Assembly (NCBI GenBank): GCA_017429525.1
Contig: JAFROT010000028.1
Coordinates: forward strand, 1 to 64,000
Direction of reading: 5' to 3'
Length of the DNA stretch: 64,000 bases
Origin: Bacteroidaceae bacterium
GTDB lineage: Bacteria > Bacteroidota > Bacteroidia > Bacteroidales > Bacteroidaceae
Shown: positions 26,208 to 34,608 of the stretch, piece by piece
How positions within the stretch are numbered: position 1 is the stretch's first letter
How the letters are laid out: each line of letters starts with the position of its first letter
The notes under the pieces: generated by a model
Seen by the model: only the letters and a program-made list of their open reading frames with translations
What the model was told of the DNA's origin: nothing
The model's database searches: none
Position numbers and translations under genes: made by a program

Positions 26208-26789
26208 ATGGACAAACGTCGGGACATCGCTCGCGAGATAGCACGGCGCTATTGCACGCTGAGCACACAAGGAATCACTACGCTGGCTAATATCCTCGTG
26301 CCTTTTAAGGTCGCAAAAGGCGAGAAGCTCTTGCAGGAAGGCGAGGTCTGTCGGTATATGTACTATGTCGAGAAGGGCATGGTTCGTCAGTTCTATTACA
26401 AGAACGGTCGCGATGTGACCGAGCATTTTTCTTATGAGGGTCGCATCGTTATCTGTATAGAGAGTTTCTTGAAGCAATTGCCTTCGCTGCTTATGGTCGA
26501 GGCGCTGGAGCCTTCACGTCTCTATGGTATACCTCATGACGAGTTCCTCGCTTTGGTCGAGACCGACAAGGAGATGGAGCATCTCTATCGTAAGATTCTT
26601 GAGCACGCTCTTATTTCGTCGCAGGAGCATGCCGATAGCCAACGCTTTGAGAATGCTACCGAGCGCTATATGCGACTGCTGAAGACGAAACCCGAGATTG
26701 TTCTACGCGCGCCAATGGTCCACGTCGCTTCCTTCCTGCAGATGACTCCTGAAACGCTTAGTCGCGTGCGCTCAGCTCATGCTGTCTAA
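26208..26789 (+). CDS. Crp/Fnr family transcriptional regulator
   Basis: About 193 aa from MDKRRDIAREIARRY (an upstream ATG at 26175 adds 11 residues). Cyclic-nucleotide-binding-like beta-roll with FKVAKGEKLLQEGEVCRYMYYVEKG and a C-terminal HTH region (VASFLQMTPETLSRVRS). The Bacteroidetes members typically lack both the Fnr cysteines and the cAMP-binding arginine, and none are obvious here. Its end overlaps the start of the methyltransferase gene by 11 nt, so they are co-transcribed. Confidence 0.85.
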   Translation: MDKRRDIAREIARRYCTLSTQGITTLANILVPFKVAKGEKLLQEGEVCRYMYYVEKGMVRQFYYKNGRDVTEHFSYEGRIVICIESFLKQLPSLLMVEALEPSRLYGIPHDEFLALVETDKEMEHLYRKILEHALISSQEHADSQRFENATERYMRLLKTKPEIVLRAPMVHVASFLQMTPETLSRVRSAHAV

Positions 26790-27543
26790 ATCTGTCCTTC
26801 GTCTGGTTCGCTCTCTCGATAGCCGCAAGGGGCGTCGGCAGGAGGGCTTGTTCGTGGCTGAAGGTCCGCGTCTTGTTGGCGAATTGTTAGGTCATTTCCA
26901 GTGTCATCATCTTTTTGCTACAGCAGAATGGCTGTCGGCTGAGAGCCAGCGCATTTCTCATGTTCCTCACACCGAGGTAACACCTGCTGAGCTCACGCGA
27001 CTCAGTCTTCTGCAGACGCCGCAGCAGGTGTTGGCTCTCATGCGTATTCCAGAGGACAATGCGCCTGGGCCGGCTCAACTCTCAGGTCTTCATCTGGCCC
27101 TCGATGGTATTCAGGATCCAGGCAATTTAGGCACCATCATCCGTGTGGCTGATTGGTTTGGAATTGAACATATTTGGTGTTCGATGAATACAGCAGACGT
27201 TTGGAACCCCAAGGTTGTGCAAGCCACGATGGGTGGCCTTTCGCGCGTGCGCGTTCATTATTTAGATTTAGTCTCTTTCCTCTCTTCTTTGCCCGCTGAT
27301 TTTCCAGTATTCGGGACGTCGCTCAGTGGTCAGTCCCTCTGGAGCGAGCTTTTGTCGCCCCTAGGTGTCATTGTGATGGGCAACGAAGGCAATGGCGTCA
27401 GTCGGGAGGTTGATTCTTTGTGCTCTCGCCGCCTGTTGATTCCCTGTCATCCTACCGGTCATGTCACGACGGAAAGCCTCAATGTCGCGATGGCAACGGG
27501 TATTGTGCTGGCTGAGTTCCGCCGTCGTCAAGCCCTTTTATAA
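26779..27543 (+). CDS. SpoU/TrmH family RNA 2'-O-methyltransferase
   Basis: 254 aa SPOUT enzyme: N-terminal substrate-binding domain (RKGRRQEGLFVAEGPRLVGELL), then the knot motifs LDGIQDPGNLGTIIRVADWFG, IVMGNEGNGVSREVD and IPCHPTGHVTTESLNVAMATGI. It methylates a ribose in rRNA or tRNA; the exact target cannot be read from sequence. Its location just upstream of tamL is the arrangement I would expect in Bacteroidetes. Confidence 0.9.
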   Translation: MLSKSVLRLVRSLDSRKGRRQEGLFVAEGPRLVGELLGHFQCHHLFATAEWLSAESQRISHVPHTEVTPAELTRLSLLQTPQQVLALMRIPEDNAPGPAQLSGLHLALDGIQDPGNLGTIIRVADWFGIEHIWCSMNTADVWNPKVVQATMGGLSRVRVHYLDLVSFLSSLPADFPVFGTSLSGQSLWSELLSPLGVIVMGNEGNGVSREVDSLCSRRLLIPCHPTGHVTTESLNVAMATGIVLAEFRRRQALL

Positions 27544-27560
27544 AAACTCCTTTGTTCGTT

Positions 27561-29882
27561 ATGCGTCTCGTTCACCTTTTCCGCTATTGTATAATCCTGC
27601 TCGTGAGTGGGGTAGTGGTGAGTTGTGCGCCCGAACGCTTTCTGCGTGATGACGAACAGATCTTGGATAAAGTCGTGCTTCGTGCCGATGACAAAGGTGT
27701 TCCTACGTCAGCCCTTGGCGGTTATATCCGTCAGCACCCTAATTCGCGCTGGTTCAGTTTGTTCAAGGTTCCGCTTGGTGTCTATTGCATCAGCGGTAGC
27801 GACAGTACGCGTCGCGTCAACCGTTTCTTTCGTCGTTTAGGCGAAGCCCCCGTAGTTTTTGATAGTGTTCAGACTGATCGCAGTCGGGCCAACATGGAGT
27901 CCGCTGTGCGCAATTTGGGCTTCCTTCATGCTGATGTCGACGTATCGCGCCGCGATCGTGGGCAAAAGGTGGGCATTAGCTACAACATCCAGTCGGGCCC
28001 TCGTTATTACGTTGACCGGATTTCCCGCCAAATCGACGACCCGACCGTCGATAGTTTGATTGCAGCCCATTGGAAAGATACCCAGCTTTTCAAAGGAATG
28101 CCTTTTGACATCAATCGGCTCGACCTCGAGCGTTCACGGGTGACGACGTTACTGCAGGACTTGGGCTACTATCGTTTCAGCAAGGGTTATGTCCATTTTG
28201 ATGCCGATACGACAATCGGCAACCATCTCGTGGCCCTCACGTTGCGCATACCCCTTTATCGCGAGACGATAAACGACTCCTTACGCCTGCATCCCTCCTA
28301 CCATATTGCTCATGTCAACTATCTTTCAGACGTCGATTTGTCAACACTCCGTTCTGCTGGGGATGTTGATAGCCTTGTCGTACGCTCTCAGGCCTTCTAT
28401 TTTCGTGACAACTTAACGCTCAGGCCTTCGTTCCTGTTGTCGAAAAGCGACCTTCGTCCGCACTCGATATTCCGTGAGACCGATGTGCAGAGCACCTATA
28501 GCAACCTCTCTTCGCTCTCTGCCGTGATGGGTGCCAATGTCACGTTAGAACCTACGCCTGGCGCCGCCGATTCGCTCGATGCTTTCGTCAGTCTGATGAT
28601 GGCAAGACGCCATTCGATGTCGGCAGCGCTTGAGGGCACCAACTCAGCAGGCGACCTTGGTGCGGCTGTGAGTGTGGGTTATCAGAACCGAAATCTCTTC
28701 CGGCGCTCTTCGATGTTTTCGTTGAAGCTGCGCGGCGCGTTCGAGGCTATTAAGGGCTTGGAAGGCTACAGCGACCAGAACTATATCGAGTATAGTGTCG
28801 AGACCGATCTCAATTTCCCCGAGTTTATGTTCCCCTTTCTGACGCGGTCGTTCCGCCGTTCAGTGAAGGCGCAGAGCATCGCTTCGCTGATGTATGATTC
28901 GCAGGACCGTCCTGAGTTCCATCGCCGAGTGCTCACGGCAGCCTGGCGTTATCGGTGGAACCGCTTCAACCTCAAGCGTCAGCATCGCGTGGATCTGGTT
29001 GATCTGAACTACGTCTTCATGCCTTGGATTTCCGAGACATTCCGTGAGGAATACTTGGGCGATAATGGCAGTCGCAATGCCGTCCTGCGCTACAACTACG
29101 AGAATTTGTTCATTATGCGTTGGGGCTATAATTTCCACTATACCAGCATACCCCCGTCAGCCCAAGGTTCCTCCTATGGGCAGAATGCCTTTAGTGTGCG
29201 TGTTGGCATCGAGACGGCTGGCAACTTGCTCTATGGCCTCTCCAGCTTGTTCCAGGCACAACATTCAAAGTCGCTCGATGCTTATACCTTGTTCAATATC
29301 GCTTATGCTCAATATCTCAAGTTCGATTTTGATTTTGCCAAGAGCTTCCGTTTCGACGAGCGCAACTCGCTTGCGTTGCATTTCGCTTTAGGTGCGGCTT
29401 TCCCTTATGCCAACTCCAGCGTACTGCCCTATGAGAAGCGCTATTTCTCGGGTGGTGCCAACAGCGTTCGTGGCTGGAGCGTACGCGGACTCGGTCCTGG
29501 ACGTTTCGAGGGTTTCGACGGGAAAGTCGATTTTATTCGTCAGACGGGCGACATCAAGTTGGATATGAGTCTGGAATGGCGCACGCATCTGTTCTGGAAA
29601 ATTGACGGCGCCGCTTTTGTGGATGCGGGAAATATCTGGACTTTCCGCGACTACCCTGAGCAGCCGGGTGGGCAGTTTCGGCTCGATGAGTTCTGGCGAC
29701 AGATTGCTGTGGCTTATGGACTTGGCTTCCGTCTCAACTTCGGCTATTTCATTTTGCGTCTGGATGGCGGCATGAAAGCCATTAATCCTGCGGTTGAGCA
29801 TGGGCCTAAACATTATCCGATCATTCACCCTAAGTTTGGTCGCGATTTCCAACTGCATTTCGCGGTCGGTTTGCCCTTCTGA
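27561..29882 (+). CDS. tamL: TamL, BamA/TamA-family outer-membrane lipoprotein
   Basis: 773 aa. Lipoprotein signal peptide with lipobox VVSC (Cys22), POTRA-like repeats (about 30-300), and a C-terminal Omp85 16-strand barrel (about 380-773) with the PYEKRYFSGGANSVRGWSVRGLGPG lid-loop region (RGW motif). TamL is the lipidated Bacteroidetes counterpart of TamA, working with TamB in outer-membrane biogenesis. I prefer ATG 27561 over the TTG at 27552 because the lipoprotein signal begins there. Same strand and 17 bp after the SpoU gene. Confidence 0.88.
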   Translation: MRLVHLFRYCIILLVSGVVVSCAPERFLRDDEQILDKVVLRADDKGVPTSALGGYIRQHPNSRWFSLFKVPLGVYCISGSDSTRRVNRFFRRLGEAPVVFDSVQTDRSRANMESAVRNLGFLHADVDVSRRDRGQKVGISYNIQSGPRYYVDRISRQIDDPTVDSLIAAHWKDTQLFKGMPFDINRLDLERSRVTTLLQDLGYYRFSKGYVHFDADTTIGNHLVALTLRIPLYRETINDSLRLHPSYHIAHVNYLSDVDLSTLRSAGDVDSLVVRSQAFYFRDNLTLRPSFLLSKSDLRPHSIFRETDVQSTYSNLSSLSAVMGANVTLEPTPGAADSLDAFVSLMMARRHSMSAALEGTNSAGDLGAAVSVGYQNRNLFRRSSMFSLKLRGAFEAIKGLEGYSDQNYIEYSVETDLNFPEFMFPFLTRSFRRSVKAQSIASLMYDSQDRPEFHRRVLTAAWRYRWNRFNLKRQHRVDLVDLNYVFMPWISETFREEYLGDNGSRNAVLRYNYENLFIMRWGYNFHYTSIPPSAQGSSYGQNAFSVRVGIETAGNLLYGLSSLFQAQHSKSLDAYTLFNIAYAQYLKFDFDFAKSFRFDERNSLALHFALGAAFPYANSSVLPYEKRYFSGGANSVRGWSVRGLGPGRFEGFDGKVDFIRQTGDIKLDMSLEWRTHLFWKIDGAAFVDAGNIWTFRDYPEQPGGQFRLDEFWRQIAVAYGLGFRLNFGYFILRLDGGMKAINPAVEHGPKHYPIIHPKFGRDFQLHFAVGLPF

Positions 29883-29991
29883 TGATTGTTCTTGCGCGCT
29901 GGGATACGTAAAACCTCCTTTATTTATGTATCCATATTGTAAAAAGACCAAAAAATACACTTCATGGTGAACATCTTATAAAAAAAATCAT

Positions 29992-29999
29992 TAACTTTG
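29992..29999 (+). promoter_or_regulatory. Minus-7 element before the MBL hydrolase gene
   Basis: TAACTTTG 23 bp upstream of the ATG at 30023; no convincing TTG at -33. Confidence 0.45.
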
Positions 30000-30022
30000 C
30001 CGCGGAATTAAAACAATTAGCT

Positions 30023-30829
30023 ATGCTGACATTCATGTGCTTGGGCAGTGGTAGCAGTGGCAACTGCTATTATTTGTCGACCGAGACCACAGGAATTCTG
30101 ATAGACGCAGGTTTGGGCATCCGAACGTTGAAGCGTCATTTTCAGACATTTGGCCTCTCGTTCAGCCATATCCAAGCCGTACTTGTCACCCATGATCATG
30201 CCGATCATATCAAGACGATAGGCAAGTTGGCAGCAGAATATGGCATTCCCATCTACACGACACGTGAGGTGCACGAAGGTATCGCTCGCAACTATTGCGT
30301 GTCGCCGCGTCTGCAAGCAGAGCATCGCGCTTATCTCGAGAAAGACGTCCCTCTGGATATCGGCGATTTGCATATCACCCCCTTTGCCATCCCCCACGAC
30401 AGCAACGACTGTGTAGGTTATCGTGTCGAGGCCGGAGGTGTGCGTTTCTGCTTGATTACCGACATCGGTCACGTCACCGAGCGTGTCAAAGAGGAAGTCT
30501 CTGAGGCCAACTATCTTGTGCTCGAGAGCAATCACGACTCCGAGATGTTGATGGCAGGTCCTTATCCTGCCCACTTGAAAGGGCGTATCAGCGGGCCTAC
30601 GGGTCACTTGAGCAATCGCGAGGCGGGCGAGTTGCTGGCCAATTCTTCCAGTCCTGCGCTCCATCACGTTTGGCTCTGTCACCTCAGTGAGGAAAACAAC
30701 CATCCCGAACTGGCACGTAAGACCGTCGATTCCATCCTGCGCAGCTACGGCATCGTTCCGGGTGTCGACTTCAAGGTTGATGTGCTCAAGCGCCGTGTAC
30801 CCAGCGAGTGCTACACGTTGGAGCCTTAG
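30023..30829 (+). CDS. MBL-fold metallo-hydrolase (YycJ/WalJ-like)
   Basis: 268 aa. LTFMCLGSGSSGNCYYL and the metal-binding motif VTHDHADHIK are diagnostic for the YycJ/WalJ branch of metallo-beta-lactamase-fold proteins; further metal ligands appear in PHDSNDCVGY and DIGHVTERV. Members are probable phosphodiesterases or exonucleases linked to DNA replication/repair, with no settled substrate. Full length. Confidence 0.88.
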   Translation: MLTFMCLGSGSSGNCYYLSTETTGILIDAGLGIRTLKRHFQTFGLSFSHIQAVLVTHDHADHIKTIGKLAAEYGIPIYTTREVHEGIARNYCVSPRLQAEHRAYLEKDVPLDIGDLHITPFAIPHDSNDCVGYRVEAGGVRFCLITDIGHVTERVKEEVSEANYLVLESNHDSEMLMAGPYPAHLKGRISGPTGHLSNREAGELLANSSSPALHHVWLCHLSEENNHPELARKTVDSILRSYGIVPGVDFKVDVLKRRVPSECYTLEP

Positions 30830-31053
30830 TCTTCGTTGAACTTCGATTTCTCGTAATGGTCAAAGTGCTTGATTTCCGGGTTCTCGATGCCCGATTCGGC
30901 AAACATCTTGCAGATGCGTCGTGACGCAGCCACCTGTCGCTGGTCGGTTTGTGAGCAGTATGCAATCACGGGATTCTCAAACCATTGCATAAAAGTGGCA
31001 TGCTGACATCTTATGCATTGCACGAATCCTTGTTCTTTGTTTTTATCATTCAT
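30826..31053 (-). CDS. Small cysteine-rich conserved-type protein
   Basis: 75 aa from MNDKNKEQGFVQCIRC. Four cysteines (CIRC, then YC and IC) spaced CX2C-X17-C-X14-C suggest a small zinc site. It has no recognised domain. I use the Met at 31053 because a minus-strand TAACTTTG box lies just upstream (31088-31081). Its stop overlaps the stop region of the convergent hydrolase gene. Confidence 0.55.
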   Translation of the reverse strand: MNDKNKEQGFVQCIRCQHATFMQWFENPVIAYCSQTDQRQVAASRRICKMFAESGIENPEIKHFDHYEKSKFNED

Positions 31054-31080
31054 GGGTAAAGGGTCGATTGTATTTGCCTG

Positions 31081-31088
31081 CAAAGTTA
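31081..31088 (-). promoter_or_regulatory. Minus-7 element of the small cysteine-rich gene
   Basis: TAACTTTG on the minus strand 28 bp upstream of the ATG at 31053; no clear -33 box. Confidence 0.45.
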
Positions 31089-31146
31089 TAAAAAAAATCT
31101 GTACGCTGTCCTTCTTCGTTTCTTTTTTTTCATACATAAACATAAA

Positions 31147-32109
31147 ATGATCGTTAACATTCTTATTACTATCCTCGGCGCAGCTCTCGTTCTCGTTGGT
31201 GCCGACAAGTTGACTGACGGCTCTGTGGGGCTCGCTCGTCGTTTCCAAATCCCAGAGATGGTCATCGGTCTGACGATAGTGGCATTCGGCACGTCGTTAC
31301 CAGAGTTTGTAGTGAGTCTGCTGTCGAGCATCAATCATGCTCCAGGCATGGCTGTTGGCAACATCGTCGGCAGCAACGTCTTCAACACGTTGATGATTGT
31401 CGGCTGTTCGGCATTGATGTGTCCGATAGTCGTCTCCCGTTCCACGGTGTCTAAGGATATCCCCCTGTCGCTATTGGCTTCTATCGTCCTGCCGGCGTTG
31501 GCGCTCGATGCGCTCGTCAGCGGTTCTGCGTCATCGAGTGTCCTTTCGCGCGGCGATGGTGTTGCCCTCTTAGGCTTCTTTGTGATCTTCATGGCCTATA
31601 CATTCTCATTGGCAAAAGGTGATCCTACTGCTGCTGAAGCTGTCGACGCTGAGCCTCAGATGCCGGTTTGGAAGATTCTGGTTTACATTGTCCTGGGCAT
31701 AGCAGGTCTGATAGGCGGTGGCGAACTCTTCGTTCACGGCGCCTCTGAGATAGCCCGCAGCCTGGGCGTCAGCGAGGCCGTCATCGGTCTGACCTTGGTG
31801 GCGGGTGGTACGTCCCTTCCGGAATTGGCCACCAGCGTGATTGCAGCGCGCAAGGGACAGAGTGCAATGGCAATAGGCAACGTCGTAGGCAGCAACCTCT
31901 TCAATATCTTTTGGATCCTTGGAGCTTGCGCATGCGTCACCCCGTTACCTGTCGAGGGCATTGCTTGGACCGACTTCGCCGTGCTCATCTTGGCTAACGT
32001 GCTGTTCTGGCTCTTCTCGCGCACCAGTCATCGTGTCGTGCGCCTCGAGGGTGCCATCCTTGTTCTGGTCTACGTCGGCTATATCGCTTATCTCATCAGT
32101 CAGGTCTAA
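31147..32109 (+). CDS. Calcium/sodium antiporter (CaCA family, YrbG-like)
   Basis: 320 aa integral membrane protein with about 10 helices in two inverted halves. Both alpha-repeat signatures are present: GTSLPEFVVSLLSS with GNIVGSNVFNTLMIVG in the first half, and GGTSLPELATSVIAA with GNVVGSNLFNIFWILG in the second. Such proteins exchange Na+ (or K+/H+) for Ca2+ across the inner membrane. Full length. Confidence 0.93.
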   Translation: MIVNILITILGAALVLVGADKLTDGSVGLARRFQIPEMVIGLTIVAFGTSLPEFVVSLLSSINHAPGMAVGNIVGSNVFNTLMIVGCSALMCPIVVSRSTVSKDIPLSLLASIVLPALALDALVSGSASSSVLSRGDGVALLGFFVIFMAYTFSLAKGDPTAAEAVDAEPQMPVWKILVYIVLGIAGLIGGGELFVHGASEIARSLGVSEAVIGLTLVAGGTSLPELATSVIAARKGQSAMAIGNVVGSNLFNIFWILGACACVTPLPVEGIAWTDFAVLILANVLFWLFSRTSHRVVRLEGAILVLVYVGYIAYLISQV

Positions 32110-32132
32110 AAGTTAGTAGGCTATACACATGC

Positions 32133-32186
32133 AATCCGCGTAGTCCGTGTTCTTGACCTTGTGCAAGAAGCCGGACTACGCGGATT
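32133..32186. terminator. Perfect 15-bp inverted repeat between convergent genes
   Basis: AATCCGCGTAGTCCG (32133-32147) is exactly complementary to 32172-32186, with an inner TTCTTG/CAAGAA arm making a long hairpin. It lies between the antiporter and the convergent secreted-protein gene and probably serves both as terminator, although T-runs are weak. Confidence 0.65.
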
Positions 32187-32230
32187 CGTTTTGTTCGGGG
32201 GGCTGATAATTAGCTTCCGTTGATTTGCAG

Positions 32231-32656
32231 CTAATCTTTTTCGCGTTTGAATTTGAACGTCGTGGGCAGCTTCACCAATTTCTTGCCCACCACCTTCTTC
32301 AGTACCGCTCCGTCCACTTCACGCATCGTCAGGATCGAATCCTCCTCCCAGGTCAGTTCCACCGATTGCGTCTCTGACCCGAGGTCGTTTGAGAAGTGGA
32401 CGACGGCCTTCTGCGCATCGCATTTCTTGATGGTCGAGACATACCATGTGCAATAAAGGTCCTTGCCCTTCAGATAACCATTCAGCGGGCCGAACATCTC
32501 CAGTCCGGGCACGTCGACGCTCTCGGAGTAGAGGTCCAGCACCATTTTGATGTCGACGTCCTGAGCGACGAACCGACCGCGGAAAGGCTCGCCCGAGCGA
32601 AGCACGTTCAGGCCTGCCGTAAAAAGCATAAATGCGAGTAGAATGTGAATCTTCAT
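32231..32656 (-). CDS. Small secreted protein of unknown function
   Basis: 141 aa from MKIHILLAFMLFTAG, a signal peptide, followed by a beta-rich body (FRGRFVAQDVDIKMVLDLY, DLYCTWYVSTIKKCDAQKAVVHF) and a basic tail. I recognise no family. A minus-strand promoter (TTG at 32709-32707, TACATTTG at 32688-32681) lies just upstream, so the gene is probably expressed independently of glgA. Confidence 0.65.
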   Translation of the reverse strand: MKIHILLAFMLFTAGLNVLRSGEPFRGRFVAQDVDIKMVLDLYSESVDVPGLEMFGPLNGYLKGKDLYCTWYVSTIKKCDAQKAVVHFSNDLGSETQSVELTWEEDSILTMREVDGAVLKKVVGKKLVKLPTTFKFKREKD

Positions 32657-32680
32657 GTCACTATTTTCATTTTTCTGCTG

Positions 32681-32709
32681 CAAATGTACAACTTAATGCT
32701 GACTTTCAA
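32681..32709 (-). promoter_or_regulatory. Promoter of the small secreted protein gene
   Basis: On the minus strand: TTG, 18-nt spacer, TACATTTG, 24 bp before the ATG. Confidence 0.6.
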
Positions 32710-32728
32710 ACGAAAAAAGCTTTAAAAG

Positions 32729-32759
32729 TTGGTTAAATACAAGAAAAGTTGTACTTTTG
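32729..32759 (+). promoter_or_regulatory. Promoter of the glycogen genes
   Basis: TTG at 32729-32731, 20-nt spacer, TACTTTTG at 32752-32759, 40 bp before the glycogen synthase ATG. Confidence 0.7.
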
Positions 32760-32798
32760 CACCCGATTTAAAGCATAATAGGTAACCCGTTAAGGTAA

Positions 32799-34535
32799 AT
32801 GAGTCAAGATAAACTCCTTCCCGACTATATTTTTGAATCCAGTTGGGAAGTCTGTAACAAAGTCGGTGGAATCTATACCGTACTTTCAACTCGTGCTAAG
32901 ACGCTTCAGGATGCGATGCCTGATTGTCTCATTTTCATAGGACCTGATTTCTGGTTAGAGAAGGAGAATCCTCTATTCGTCGAGGAGCCGTCATTGTGGG
33001 CTGACTGGCGTCGCCATGCCCGTGTCAATGGGCTGCCCATCCGCATCGGCCGTTGGCAGATACCGGGCCGCCCCGTCGTCGTGCTGGTCGACTTCCAACC
33101 CTTCTTCGCTCGCAAGAACGACATCTACGGAGCCCTCTGGAATGATTTCCAGGTCGACAGTCTCCATGCTTATGGCGACTACGACGAGGCCTCGATGTTC
33201 AGTTATGCGGCCGGGCGTGTAGTCGAGAGTTTCTACAACCATTTCCTCGACGAGTCAAAGCGCGTCATCTATCAGGCCCATGAGTGGATGACGGGCCTCG
33301 GAGCACTCTACATCCATAAGTTCGTGCCCGCCATCGCCACCATCTTCACCACGCATGCCACCACCATCGGCCGCAGCATCGCAGGTAATGGCAAGCCCCT
33401 CTACGACTACCTCTTCGCCTACAATGGCAATCAGATGGCCGAGGAACTGAACGTACAGTCCAAGCATAGCATCGAGCGTCAGACTGCTCACCACGTCGAC
33501 TGCTTCACTACCGTCAGCGACGTCACAGCCCATGAATGTCTCGAACTGCTCGACAAACAGCCTGATGTTGTGTTGCCCAATGGCTTCGAACTCGATTTCG
33601 TTCCCAAGGGAGTCACGTTCGTCAACCGTCGTCGCAAGGCACGTCGTCGCATCCTCGAGGTCGCCAATGCGTTGATGGGTACGGCGCTCACCGACGACAC
33701 CCTTATCGTCTCTACCAGTGGTCGCTACGAATGGAAGAACAAGGGCATCGATGTCTATCTCGAAGCCCTCTGCCGTACCCTTCACGACAATCGCCTCCAG
33801 CGTCAGGTGCTCGCCCTCATTGAGGTGCCGGCATGGCAGGCGGGGCCCCGTCGCGATCTGCAGGAACGCTTGAAGAACTTCCGTTCCACGCCTCTGCCCG
33901 AGCCCTTCATCACCCATGAGCTCCGTGAGCCCGGTGCCGACATGGTCACGCAGACCCTCCATCGCTGGGGCATCACCAATCGCGAGAGCAGCCGGCTGAA
34001 GATCATGTTCATTCCCTGCTACCTGGATGGTGCCGATGGCATCTTCAATCTGCATTACTACGACCTTCTTCTCGGTCTCGACCTCACCGTCTATCCGTCC
34101 TACTACGAGCCTTGGGGCTATACCCCTCTGGAGAGTGTTGCCTTCAAGGTGCCTTGCATCACGACGACCCTTGCAGGCTTCGGTCTCTGGGCCAACGAGC
34201 AGAAGGCAGCAGCTCTGCGCGAGCAGGCCAATGCAAAGGGCAGCGCCCGTAAGTTGACGGCTGCCTCCGATCGCATCGCCAGCGCCACACCCTGCTATCT
34301 CGACACCGATGGCGTCGAGGTCGTACAGCGGTCTGATTACAACTACAACGAAGTGTCCGACCACATTCGCGACGAGATCATCGGCTTCTCCAATCTCAGC
34401 GAGCAAGAGGTCACGCGCGCTCGCAAGGCAGCAGCATCCCTGGCCGCTAAAGCTCAGTGGAAGTATTTCATCGACTACTACTATCAGGCCTACGATATCG
34501 CCCTCCGTCGCGCCGAAGCCAGGATGAAGGCATAA
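32799..34535 (+). CDS. GT3-type glycogen synthase
   Basis: 578 aa. The N-terminus YIFESSWEVCNKVGGIYTVLSTRA and the GRYEWKNKGIDVYLEAL and YYEPWGYTPLESVAFKVPCITT regions match the eukaryote-type (GT3/Gsy) glycogen synthases used by Bacteroidetes and not the GT5 GlgA of enterics. It extends alpha-1,4-glucan from nucleotide-glucose. The catalytic Glu lies in the second motif. Followed 73 bp later by a glucan phosphorylase, forming a synthesis/breakdown pair. Confidence 0.9.
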   Translation: MSQDKLLPDYIFESSWEVCNKVGGIYTVLSTRAKTLQDAMPDCLIFIGPDFWLEKENPLFVEEPSLWADWRRHARVNGLPIRIGRWQIPGRPVVVLVDFQPFFARKNDIYGALWNDFQVDSLHAYGDYDEASMFSYAAGRVVESFYNHFLDESKRVIYQAHEWMTGLGALYIHKFVPAIATIFTTHATTIGRSIAGNGKPLYDYLFAYNGNQMAEELNVQSKHSIERQTAHHVDCFTTVSDVTAHECLELLDKQPDVVLPNGFELDFVPKGVTFVNRRRKARRRILEVANALMGTALTDDTLIVSTSGRYEWKNKGIDVYLEALCRTLHDNRLQRQVLALIEVPAWQAGPRRDLQERLKNFRSTPLPEPFITHELREPGADMVTQTLHRWGITNRESSRLKIMFIPCYLDGADGIFNLHYYDLLLGLDLTVYPSYYEPWGYTPLESVAFKVPCITTTLAGFGLWANEQKAAALREQANAKGSARKLTAASDRIASATPCYLDTDGVEVVQRSDYNYNEVSDHIRDEIIGFSNLSEQEVTRARKAAASLAAKAQWKYFIDYYYQAYDIALRRAEARMKA

Positions 34536-34608
34536 GTAGCCAACCCATTCATTACATATATTCATTGCATTATTTAGTTTCATCACAACTACATTCAGTA
34601 ATAACATT